Assembly: GCA_038750655.1 (NCBI GenBank)
Contig: JBCDGZ010000203.1
Coordinates: forward strand, 1 to 10,259
DNA from: JBCDGZ01 sp038750655
Lineage (GTDB): Bacteria > Bacteroidota > Bacteroidia > Chitinophagales > Saprospiraceae
DNA length: 10,259 nucleotides
Direction of reading: 5' to 3'
Shown here: positions 1-7,252 of the stretch, piece by piece
Layout: every line of letters begins with the position of its first letter
How positions within the stretch are numbered: position 1 is the stretch's first letter
Made by a program: the position numbers and the translations under genes
Notes under the pieces: model-generated
What the model saw: the letters and a program-made list of their open reading frames with translations, nothing else
Database searches by the model: none
Told to the model about the DNA's origin: nothing

Positions 1-3000
1 CAAGAAGGCACGCTGAGTGCCGGACGCTACTGTATAGTTGTCAGAGATGGCAACGGCTGTCTGGCGGGCAATGCCTGCTTTGACGTGCTGGCTCCGGCGA
101 CTCTGGAAGTGGCCGTTGGCTTAACGAACAAAGACTGCGCGGCGGATGGCAGCATTAGCTTGAGCATCAGCGGTGGCAGTGGCAACTATAGCATTGACTG
201 GGCTGATCTAGCGGGCAGCGATAATCCGCAGGATCGCAGCGATCTAACGGCGGGCACTTATGCGTTGACGGTGACAGATGCCAACGGCTGTACGGTGGAG
301 GCGAGCAACTTGGTCATCATTGATGAGTGTATTCCTTGTATGGAGCCTGTAATAAACAACATTCTGGTGCTTGAATCCAATTGCGGAGGAGCAGATGGTG
401 CGATCACTTTTGTGACCAGAGGAAATTATACTTACAGTTGGACACCAGCAGTGAGTAACAGTAATGCAGCGACTGGGCTGATTGCAGGAACTTACACAGT
501 CATTATTGCAGATGTCAATAATCCGAATTGCTTTATCGAGGAGACGGTTATTGTTGGTAATTTGGATGGGCCGTCGGCGACGTTGGATGCCATGAGTAAT
601 GCCACTTGTACTTCGCCGGATGGTAGTGCTAGTCTGAGCCCTGCAACGTATACTTATAATTGGAGTGATGGCGGTAATGGCCATGAGCGCAATGATTTGA
701 CAGCTGGAATTTATCAAATTACCGTTGTTGATCCTGCGACGAATTGCATCGATGTGATCCAGGTTATTATTGATCAAAATAATGATCTAGTAGCAGATGC
801 CATCATTAATAGAGAACCGAATTGTAATGCTGCTAACGGTGAAGTCGCGATTACTGTGACGAACGGAAGTGGAGATTATACTTACAGCTGGGGGGCAGAT
901 AGCTTGCGCACTGATCTTAGCTCAGGTGTGTATACAGTAAGTGTTCAAGATCAACAAACAGGTTGCGAGACCACAGTGAACTTTATCCTGACTGATCAGG
1001 CGATTGGTGCGAATATCGCGGTGACCAATGTCTTGTTGGATTGTGTTAGCGATACGATGGGCACGGCCAATTACAGCCTGACCTTCCAGAATGGATTTGT
1101 GGAGCCTGCTACCGTGTTGTTGGTTGATGAAGAAGGCAACGAGGTTATAGATGGTAGCTTGAGGCCCGGTATCTACTGCATATTGGTGAGTGATGGCAAT
1201 GGCTGTCTGGCCAGCAGTGCTTGCTTTGACGTTCGGGCCCCAGAAGCGATAGACTTGGTGATTGGACTGACGAATAAAGATTGTGATAGGGGAGGAAGCA
1301 TTAGCATGGAAGTGACTGGCGGTAGTGGTAGCTATACCATCGACTGGGCGGACCTTCCTGGCACTGATGATCCAGTTAGCCGGACCGATCTTGAGCCCGG
1401 TATTTATGCCGTAACGGTTACAGATGGTAATGGTTGTTCGACCTTTGCCGAAGCCTTGTTCATCGAGGATGAATGTAATCCTTGTATTGTACCCGAGATC
1501 AGTAGTGTAATTGTACAGGATGCCAACTGTGAAAATGCGGATGGTACCATTACGCTGATCCCTGCTGACAGCACACGGAATTATCTCTACCAGTGGCCGG
1601 GTGACATTAGTACCAATAATACTGCGATGAATCTGTTTGCGGGTACCTATACCGTGACAATTGTCGATGCTGATAAAACTTCTTGCTTTACGGAGGAGGT
1701 CATTATTGTGGGGAATACTGATGGGCCACAGGCCAATGTGGTGAGTACTAGCCCCGCAAGCTGTGGCCAGATGGACGGAAGGGCATTGCTGGCTCCGGAT
1801 AGCCTCGCCTTTATTTGGAGTGATGGAGAAACGGGCCATGAACGCAGCGATCTAGCCGCCGGTATTTACCAGGTTACGGTTGCTGATCCATTGACGGCCT
1901 GCATCAATATTTTATCAGTAGAAATCGAACAAGAAAATCTGCTTTCCGCAGAAGCTATTATCAATCAAGCGCCAACTTGCGGCGTCAACGATGGCTCGGT
2001 AAGCCTACGAGTTGCCAACGGCAGCGGCAACTACCAATACAGCTGGGGGCCTGGCGATACTCAGAACAACCTGAGTGCCGGTCCATACACCGTAGTAATC
2101 ATTGATCTGATTAGCGGTTGCCAGACGGAAGTCAACTTCGTACTGACTGACGATGTCAGCAGTGCCATTATCGCTATCGCCGCTGAAGTCTCCACCAGTT
2201 GCGCTGGAAGCAACGACGGAGCCGTGCAAATCAACAGCATCAACTTCGAACCCGGCTTTGTACAGCCCATGAGCCTGAGCATCGTCGATGCGAACGGCAC
2301 CGTACAACAAGACAGCAGCTTGGCCCCCGGAGCCTACTGCCTGATCATCAACGACGGCAATGACTGCTGGGCCGGAGAGAGCTGCTTCACTGTCGTCGAG
2401 CCTACGGCAATCAATGTAGACCTGTCTATTACCAACGTAAACTGCACCACCGATGGCGCCATCGACATCCAAGTCAGCGGCGGTAGTGGCGATTATACCT
2501 ACGACTGGGCCGACCTGCCCGGAAACGATGATCCAGCTAACCGCAGTGGTCTGGCCGCCGGCATCTATCAGCTCACCGTAAGCGATAGCAATGGCTGTAG
2601 CGTAGCAGTAGATAACCTGATCGTTGGCGATGATTGCAATAGCTGCGATGATCCAGTGATTGAAAATATTACAGTAACCCATACCAACTGTGGTAATGCA
2701 GATGGACAGATCGACATTGATATGGTTGGAGGAGATCAGAACTTCCTTTTCCTCTGGAATCCATCTGTCAGCAATACTGACACCGCAGGCACACTAGCCG
2801 CCGGAAGCTACGAAGTCACCATTGTCGATGCGGCCAACCCCGCTTGTCAGATCGTCAATACCATCATTGTCAATAATGAAGATGGCCCCGTAGCAAGCAT
2901 TGCTTCAAGCACCCCTGCTGACTGCGGCGAAACCAATGGCAGCGTCGAGCTGAGTCCCGCCGATCTGAATTACCTATGGAACAGCGGTTCTACGGCTAAT

Positions 3001-4473
3001 TTCCGCAATGATCTGGCACCCGGGAATTATCAGGTGACCGTGACCAATGGCAACGGGTGCAGCAACATTCTAGAAATACAAATTGGAGAGGATTGCTCAA
3101 GTGACTGTCCAGACCTGATTACGCAGGATACTTTGATGTATCGATTGAATAATTGCGCAGATACTGCCGCTCTTTGTATTGATATTCCGCTGGAAGATTT
3201 CCGCAGCTATCAAGTATTTGACAATGGTATTCCATATACCAGTCTGGTATTGGGCTGTTCTATCGATAGTACGCGCGCTTATCCAATTGGCGGAATTCCT
3301 GGCTATGGTTTCCGCGGGCCTTACACCCTGGATTCCTGGACAGTGGAAGGACAGACTTACAGCACCGACTTCGATGATCTCAGCGAACTGCTGGATTCCA
3401 TGAATGTCTGGGATCCGATTGGCAACTGGACCTACAACGATGAAGAGCGCTGTATTAAGAGTACTAATCTAGATGGCAACTACGGTCGCATCGTGGTGAC
3501 TTACCAGATGACTGGAGCGGTGATTAGAATTGATCCGCTGTTGAATCAGTTCTCTAATGGTTCTATCCTAAGCTTGACACGGGGCTGGCATGAGATGATC
3601 TTCAACCACAGCCTCACCGGCTGCGCCGATACCGTTGATATTTACGTCAGCTGTATCCGACCAGAGACTATTATCGATACCATTTGGGTAAATCAGAACG
3701 ATACCTTATGCTTGGATACGGATGAGCTGGAAGGCGAAATTGTGAGCATAGAGAATGTCTGTGAAGAATCCTCTGGGGAGTATGTCATCTTTGACATCAT
3801 AGATGGGGAGGTTTGTGTGACCTGCTATGGTGCCGAGGTTGGTCTTGACAGCGCCTGCATGGTCGTCTGCGATGAGTTTGGCCTTTGTGATACCACCTAC
3901 CTCTTCATTAGTGTAATCGAACGAACGGTAGAGACGGGGCCGATAGCCAATCCAGACATTGATACCACCTATCTGGGCAAAGGATTAGAGGTCGTGATTC
4001 TAGAAAATGATAGCATTAACGGCATTTTGGATACGGTATATATTCTGAGTCCACCGAAAAACGGAACAGCTACCATTGATCCACAGGGCGTGATCACCTA
4101 TATTCCTAATGAGGATTATTGTGATTCAGACGATCCCGATCAATTTGTCTACATCCTCTGCAACGAGTCGGCTTGCGACACGGCCTTGGTAAGCATTTAC
4201 GTCCTCTGCGATGAAATCATCGTCTTCACGGGGGTATCACCCAATGGCGATGGTATAAATGATGAGCTGTTTATTCAGGGCATTGAAGGATTCCCGAATA
4301 ATGAGCTGACGATCTTCAATCGCTGGGGGAATCAGGTTTACTCTCAGAAAGGCTATCTGAACGATTGGGGGGGGACCTATAAAGGCAAATTACTACCCGA
4401 CGGTACCTATTATTATATCCTTGATGATGGAGAAGGTCGAAGTTACTCTGGATACATACAGATACACCGATAA
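1..4473 (+). CDS. Giant T9SS type B secreted surface protein with SprB-like repeats (5'-partial)
   Basis: The frame is open from base 1, so the N-terminus and signal peptide lie outside the window; the ATG at 85 is internal to a repeat and is not the start. The visible 1490 residues hold 13 complete and one partial SprB-like module (typical ends: N-C-x-x-x-D-G-S and A-G-x-Y-x-V-x-V-x-D-x-x-G-C), to about residue 1030. A segment I do not recognise follows (about 1037-1221), then a Cys-rich beta segment (1222-1309), a Big_9/cadherin-like domain (about 1313-1404, with ILENDS and PPKNGTATIDPQGVITYIP) and a type B gliding-associated sorting domain (about 1409-1490: SPNGDGINDELFI, FNRWGNQVY, LPDGTYYY). 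By family knowledge such proteins cross the outer membrane by T9SS and act as adhesins or gliding-related surface filaments, SprB being the best-known example. The adhesin role is inferred; export by T9SS is well supported. The gene is followed by a strong terminator. Confidence 0.93.
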   Translation, partial: QEGTLSAGRYCIVVRDGNGCLAGNACFDVLAPATLEVAVGLTNKDCAADGSISLSISGGSGNYSIDWADLAGSDNPQDRSDLTAGTYALTVTDANGCTVEASNLVIIDECIPCMEPVINNILVLESNCGGADGAITFVTRGNYTYSWTPAVSNSNAATGLIAGTYTVIIADVNNPNCFIEETVIVGNLDGPSATLDAMSNATCTSPDGSASLSPATYTYNWSDGGNGHERNDLTAGIYQITVVDPATNCIDVIQVIIDQNNDLVADAIINREPNCNAANGEVAITVTNGSGDYTYSWGADSLRTDLSSGVYTVSVQDQQTGCETTVNFILTDQAIGANIAVTNVLLDCVSDTMGTANYSLTFQNGFVEPATVLLVDEEGNEVIDGSLRPGIYCILVSDGNGCLASSACFDVRAPEAIDLVIGLTNKDCDRGGSISMEVTGGSGSYTIDWADLPGTDDPVSRTDLEPGIYAVTVTDGNGCSTFAEALFIEDECNPCIVPEISSVIVQDANCENADGTITLIPADSTRNYLYQWPGDISTNNTAMNLFAGTYTVTIVDADKTSCFTEEVIIVGNTDGPQANVVSTSPASCGQMDGRALLAPDSLAFIWSDGETGHERSDLAAGIYQVTVADPLTACINILSVEIEQENLLSAEAIINQAPTCGVNDGSVSLRVANGSGNYQYSWGPGDTQNNLSAGPYTVVIIDLISGCQTEVNFVLTDDVSSAIIAIAAEVSTSCAGSNDGAVQINSINFEPGFVQPMSLSIVDANGTVQQDSSLAPGAYCLIINDGNDCWAGESCFTVVEPTAINVDLSITNVNCTTDGAIDIQVSGGSGDYTYDWADLPGNDDPANRSGLAAGIYQLTVSDSNGCSVAVDNLIVGDDCNSCDDPVIENITVTHTNCGNADGQIDIDMVGGDQNFLFLWNPSVSNTDTAGTLAAGSYEVTIVDAANPACQIVNTIIVNNEDGPVASIASSTPADCGETNGSVELSPADLNYLWNSGSTANFRNDLAPGNYQVTVTNGNGCSNILEIQIGEDCSSDCPDLITQDTLMYRLNNCADTAALCIDIPLEDFRSYQVFDNGIPYTSLVLGCSIDSTRAYPIGGIPGYGFRGPYTLDSWTVEGQTYSTDFDDLSELLDSMNVWDPIGNWTYNDEERCIKSTNLDGNYGRIVVTYQMTGAVIRIDPLLNQFSNGSILSLTRGWHEMIFNHSLTGCADTVDIYVSCIRPETIIDTIWVNQNDTLCLDTDELEGEIVSIENVCEESSGEYVIFDIIDGEVCVTCYGAEVGLDSACMVVCDEFGLCDTTYLFISVIERTVETGPIANPDIDTTYLGKGLEVVILENDSINGILDTVYILSPPKNGTATIDPQGVITYIPNEDYCDSDDPDQFVYILCNESACDTALVSIYVLCDEIIVFTGVSPNGDGINDELFIQGIEGFPNNELTIFNRWGNQVYSQKGYLNDWGGTYKGKLLPDGTYYYILDDGEGRSYSGYIQIHR
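61..1206 (+). repeat. Super-repeat copy 1 (five SprB-like modules a-b-c-d-e)
   Basis: This is a coding tandem repeat of 1146 bp (382 residues). Module order by approximate nucleotide position is a 121-291 (LTNKDC...ANGC), b 361-531 (ESNC...NPNC), c 583-747 (NATC...ATNC), d 802-966 (REPNC...QTGC) and e 1021-1206 (LLDC...DGNGC). Bases 1-60 are the end of a preceding e module, so more copies probably lie upstream. Boundaries are set by the anchor after DGNGC at 61 and 1207; another phase would serve equally well. Confidence 0.85.
1207..2367 (+). repeat. Super-repeat copy 2 (modules a-b-c-d-e)
   Basis: This copy is 1161 bp (387 residues), aligned to copy 1 by the same anchor. Module a starts near 1267 (LTNKDC again), b near 1507 (DANC), c near 1741 (SPASC), d near 1954 (INQAPTC) and e near 2178, ending DGNDC at 2365-2367. 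Order and module-specific features match copy 1: GGSG and IDWADL in a, EEVIIVGNTDGP after b, WSDG and GHER in c, SWG in d, and GFV-P in e. Each module is therefore closer to its counterpart than to its neighbours, as expected if the five-module block duplicated as a unit. Confidence 0.85.
2368..3096 (+). repeat. Super-repeat copy 3, truncated after module c
   Basis: Only modules a (near 2425-2598, ITNVNC, GGSG, DWADLPG), b (near 2665-2848, THTNC ... NPAC) and c (near 2905-3060, PADC ... NGNGC) are present. Modules d and e are missing, and the protein passes through a CSSDC linker into non-repeat ectodomain. This marks the C-terminal end of the repeat stalk. Confidence 0.8.
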
Positions 4474-4478
4474 AACAG

Positions 4479-4518
4479 AAAAGCGGGAATCCTAGAAAGA
4501 CTCCCGCTTTTTCGTTTT
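4479..4518 (+). terminator. Intrinsic terminator, probably bidirectional
   Basis: The perfect 10-bp stem AAAAGCGGGA (4479-4488) / TCCCGCTTTT (4502-4511) has a 13-nt loop and is followed by TTCGTTTT. It begins 5 bases after the stop codon of the upstream surface-protein gene. The A-rich left arm reads as a T tract on the minus strand, so the same hairpin can end transcripts of the converging PUR-protein gene (stop at 4542). Confidence 0.85.
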
Positions 4519-4541
4519 GTATAATTTAAACCAGCGGTAAA

Positions 4542-4982
4542 TTACCAACTGATGTCGTCTTCTGTTTCAGAGCTTTCAACCTGCTCGGTCAGCTCTTCCG
4601 TAAGATCCTCTTCCAGATCGTTATCGGTGGCACCATTACTAGTACTAGCACCATTGCTGTTTTCTTCCGCCTGGCGAGCTTCCCACTCTTCATGTCTACG
4701 AGTATATTCATCATAATCGTAGTCGGGCATAAGTTCTGTTTTGATGTAGTTGACGGTTTCTTCGAGACTGTCTACGAAGCGGTTGAAGTCTTCTTTGTAG
4801 AGAAAGATTTTATGACGCTCGTAGCCATCGCCGTTGAAGCGTCTGGTACTTTCTGTAAGGGTGAGGTAGAAATCATCACCTTTAGTTCTCCGAACATCAA
4901 AGAAGTAAGTTCTTCTCTTCCCCGCGCGTACCTTCTTCGAAAATACGCTCTCGAATCTCCTTTGGTTTCTCTCGTTATCCAC
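4542..4982 (-). CDS. PUR-alpha-like DUF3276 family nucleic-acid-binding protein
   Basis: A small cytoplasmic protein, probably binding single-stranded DNA or RNA, like other bacterial PUR-domain proteins such as Borrelia BpuR. With the GTG start at 4982 it has 146 residues. The single PUR repeat covers about residues 11-85, with the family blocks VFSKKVRAGKRRTYFFDV (13-30), FYLTLTES (38-45) and HKIFLYKEDFNRFVDSLEET (57-76). The tail from about residue 105 is Ser/Asn- then Glu/Asp-rich and looks disordered. The same frame can start at a GTG at 5012 (156 residues), but that adds a hydrophobic ILLFI stretch unlike the family and would leave only about 10 bases of leader after the predicted promoter, so 4982 is preferred. 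No clear Shine-Dalgarno is seen for either start. It is a single gene with its own promoter and a shared terminator. The family call is firm; targets and physiological role are unknown. Confidence 0.87.
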   Translation of the reverse strand: MDNERNQRRFESVFSKKVRAGKRRTYFFDVRRTKGDDFYLTLTESTRRFNGDGYERHKIFLYKEDFNRFVDSLEETVNYIKTELMPDYDYDEYTRRHEEWEARQAEENSNGASTSNGATDNDLEEDLTEELTEQVESSETEDDISW

Positions 4983-5026
4983 TGTTTTAGGTTTGATGAA
5001 CAATAAAATCACTGTTATACTCTATA

Positions 5027-5056
5027 CAAAAGTAAATATTTGTTTAATATTTCAAA
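5027..5056 (-). promoter_or_regulatory. Bacteroidota-type promoter for the PUR/DUF3276 gene
   Basis: On the minus strand, TTTG (5056-5053), an 18-base spacer and TACTTTTG (5034-5027) match the Bacteroidota -33 and -7 (TAnnTTTG) elements. The predicted transcription start is near 5020-5022. The surroundings are AT-rich. This placement favours the GTG at 4982 as translation start. Confidence 0.6.
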
Positions 5057-5178
5057 AAAATATTGAATAAAATTCGCCTTTATTGCAACATTACAGAAGA
5101 AAGGGTGTTTACGCGGAAGCCCTTATATTACAGGGAGATAGCATATATAGTACTTTGTAGACAACCTTATTAGTGGCA

Positions 5179-6966
5179 TTATTTCACCTCCTCGCTCTCC
5201 ATTCGCTGCTTTTCGTACAGATCGGCGTAAAATCCTTTAATAGCCAGCAATTCTTCGTGAGTACCCTCTTCTACGATTCTACCTTCTTCGAGGACAATGA
5301 TTTTATCAAATTCTAGCAAAGCATAAATGCGATGGGTAATGATCAGTGCTGTTTTATCGGCCAGGGCGGTGTTCATATAGCCGAGGATTTGCTGCTCGGT
5401 GGTGGTATCGACAGCGGAGAGGCAATCGTCGAGGATGACGATGTCAGGTTGTTTGATGAGAGCTCGGGCGATGGATACCCGCTGCTTTTGCCCACCGGAG
5501 AGGGTTACTCCACGCTCACCGACCAGGGTATCAAAGCCTTCGGGCAGCGCCTTGATGTCGTCATAGACGGCGGCGTAGCGGGTGTATTCTTCGATTTGTG
5601 CCTGCGAGGCTTCCCGGCGGCCGAAGGCCACATTGCCGCTGATGGTATCGGAAAAGAGAAAGACATCCTGCGGAACATAGCCAATGCGCTGGCGCAGCTT
5701 CGAAAGATCATGCTGTCGAATATCTTTGTCGTCCAGATGAATGGATCCTTCCGTCACATCATACATCCGAACCAGCAGGTCGGCGATGGTCGTTTTTCCA
5801 GAACCCGTCTTACCAATAATTGCCATCTTTTCCCCTGCTTTGAGATGAAAACTCACTTTGTCGAGGGCTTTAATACCGGTGTCTGGGTAGACAAAAGTAA
5901 CTTCGTCAAATTCTACCTCGCCCTTCAGCGGCGTTGGATCATTAACCGTATTGATAATATCAGGTTGGGTTTGCAAAAATTCATTGATGCGCTTCTGAGA
6001 AGCAGAAGCCTGCTGGATGATCGAAGCAATCCAGCCAATAGCCGTCACTGGCCAGGTCAGCATATTGACATAGATGACAAATTCGGCAATATTTCCCGGC
6101 GTAATATTTCCCTTCACCACCTGTATCCCGCCGATGAAAACAGTCAGCACTGTACTTGCACCGATCAATAGTAGCATTAATGGGTAAAAAAGTGCATTGA
6201 CTTGGGCCAGCTCCATGGACTTATCCTTATAATCCGAACTTTGATGGCTGAAAAAACGCGCCATTGGCAATTCCTGTACGTAGGATTTGACCACTCGAAT
6301 ACCGGAATACACCTCTTGAGAAGTACTGTTGAGGGTGGCTAGCTGTCGCTGAATAACCTCACTTTTCTTGTTGATCAGATTGCTGACATAGTAGATAGAT
6401 AGAGAGAGCAAGGGTAGGGGAGCAAGGCAGTAAAGCGTCAATTCTACACTTACACTCAGCATACTGGCGATAACCATAATAAACAATGAGACCAGATTGA
6501 TGCCGTACAGCACCGCTGGGCCAAGGTACATGCGTACTTTAGAAACATCTTCCGTGATACGCGCCATCAAATCTCCCGTATTGTTCTTTTTGTAAAAAGC
6601 CAAGCTCAGCACCTCGTAATGCTGGAAAATTTCCTTGCGCAGATCATACTCAATCAATCGGGACATCACAATAATGGTCTGACGCATAAAATACATAAAT
6701 ACACCCATCATTAGAGCGAGTAGGAGCACCAGGACCCCAAAGAACATCAAGGTTTTACCAAGGATGAGCATCAATTCCTTTTGCTGATCAAATCCGCTGT
6801 ATAGCTTGTACAAACCAATGTTTTCGATCACCAAATCGAGGGCCTGGCGGATCATACGGGGCTGAAGAACACGAAAATAGTTGGATATAAAGACGAAGAC
6901 AATCCCCAGGAGGAGATGCCACTTGTATTTGACAAAAAATTTGTTGAGGTACCTGAGGTTGTTCAC
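5179..6966 (-). CDS. ABC exporter half-transporter (permease fused to ATPase), MdlA/BmrC-like
   Basis: A 595-residue inner-membrane ABC exporter half-molecule, the usual length for a TMD-NBD fusion. The type IV exporter membrane domain spans about residues 1-335, with likely helices near 15-37, 70-95, 150-172, 175-195, 258-280 and 293-315. The nucleotide-binding domain spans about 348-595: Walker A GKTGSGKTT (385-393), Q-loop Q433, signature LSGGQ (489-493), Walker B IVILDD (509-514), D-loop SAVD (517-520) and switch His H545. The residue after the Walker B Asp is D514 rather than the usual catalytic Glu, as in MdlA/BmrC-type subunits of heterodimeric exporters. No partner gene is adjacent. 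The GTG at 6966 is used as start because a TGA lies three codons upstream; an AAAGGA just before it is closer than ideal for a Shine-Dalgarno. Substrate cannot be told from sequence; drugs, lipids or peptides are all possible. Confidence 0.93.
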   Translation of the reverse strand: MNNLRYLNKFFVKYKWHLLLGIVFVFISNYFRVLQPRMIRQALDLVIENIGLYKLYSGFDQQKELMLILGKTLMFFGVLVLLLALMMGVFMYFMRQTIIVMSRLIEYDLRKEIFQHYEVLSLAFYKKNNTGDLMARITEDVSKVRMYLGPAVLYGINLVSLFIMVIASMLSVSVELTLYCLAPLPLLSLSIYYVSNLINKKSEVIQRQLATLNSTSQEVYSGIRVVKSYVQELPMARFFSHQSSDYKDKSMELAQVNALFYPLMLLLIGASTVLTVFIGGIQVVKGNITPGNIAEFVIYVNMLTWPVTAIGWIASIIQQASASQKRINEFLQTQPDIINTVNDPTPLKGEVEFDEVTFVYPDTGIKALDKVSFHLKAGEKMAIIGKTGSGKTTIADLLVRMYDVTEGSIHLDDKDIRQHDLSKLRQRIGYVPQDVFLFSDTISGNVAFGRREASQAQIEEYTRYAAVYDDIKALPEGFDTLVGERGVTLSGGQKQRVSIARALIKQPDIVILDDCLSAVDTTTEQQILGYMNTALADKTALIITHRIYALLEFDKIIVLEEGRIVEEGTHEELLAIKGFYADLYEKQRMESEEVK

Positions 6967-7095
6967 TTCCTTTCAGTTGTTCTGATCTTCAATAATAACC
7001 ACTTAAGGGCAGATTTGTTTTGTTTCGTTGTGGTCCTTTCCTGCTTCTTTGGGAGTCTATACCATATCTTATCGCACGGAAGACTTTCGTTCGAG

Positions 7096-7133
7096 CCGTG
7101 TCTCTTGGTAAAGGACACGGTGACTTTTCGTCA
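7096..7133 (-). promoter_or_regulatory. Two abutting stem-loops in the presumed ABC exporter leader
   Basis: Read on the minus strand, TGAC-GAAAA-GTCA (7133-7121) is followed without a gap by CCGTGTC / GACACGG (7120-7114 pairing with 7102-7096; perfect 7-bp stem, 11-base loop). They fall within the RNA predicted to run from about 7200 to the GTG at 6966. No U tract follows, so this is not an intrinsic terminator. The function is unknown; a leader regulatory element or a protein-binding site is possible. Confidence 0.35.
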
Positions 7134-7207
7134 AGTAAACACCAACACGAAGATATTTTTCGCAAGGTGAGGTCCCTTTTCAAAGGCTGCAAACAAAAGT
7201 CGAAATG

Positions 7208-7237
7208 CAAAAGTAAAGAATTTTCGTATAACCCAAA
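7208..7237 (-). promoter_or_regulatory. Candidate promoter for the ABC exporter
   Basis: On the minus strand, TTTG (7237-7234), an 18-base spacer and TACTTTTG (7215-7208) match the same -33 and -7 words, with the same spacing, as the promoter of the PUR gene. Transcription would start near 7200, giving a leader of about 235 bases before the GTG at 6966. It overlaps the divergent fbp promoter candidate. Confidence 0.5.
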
Positions 7238-7252
7238 ATTGGAGTATCTTTG
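7222..7252 (+). promoter_or_regulatory. Candidate promoter for fbp
   Basis: TATCTTTG (7245-7252) fits the -7 consensus TAnnTTTG exactly. TTTC (7222-7225) lies 19 bases upstream where TTTG is expected, so the -33 element is one base off consensus. The predicted start near 7258 gives a leader of about 35 bases to the ATG at 7295. Confidence 0.5.

Noticed and set aside
85..87. ATG at 85 as the start of the left surface-protein gene
   Set aside because: The frame is open through base 1 and the residues before it (DGNGC, CFDV) match the other repeat copies, so this is an internal Met-coding position.
922..1839. Long minus-strand open frame (305 codons) antisense to the SprB-like repeats, with similar ones at 244-777 and 2005-2682
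   Set aside because: They lie wholly antisense to a clear repeat-protein gene and arise from its biased codon pattern. Their translations resemble no family and have no promoter or ribosome-site support.
5099..5126. AAGGG...CCCTT inverted repeat downstream of the ABC exporter gene as a terminator
   Set aside because: Only about five pairs with a long loop and no convincing U tract on the minus strand; too weak to call.
5332..6171. Plus-strand 279-codon frame antisense to the ABC exporter
   Set aside because: It lies entirely within a well-supported gene carrying all ABC motifs; its translation looks like a mirror artefact of that gene.
7080..7135. Possible tRNA-like element (TTCGA near a stem) in the divergent intergenic region
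   Set aside because: No acceptor stem, D-arm or anticodon arm can be assembled around it on either strand.
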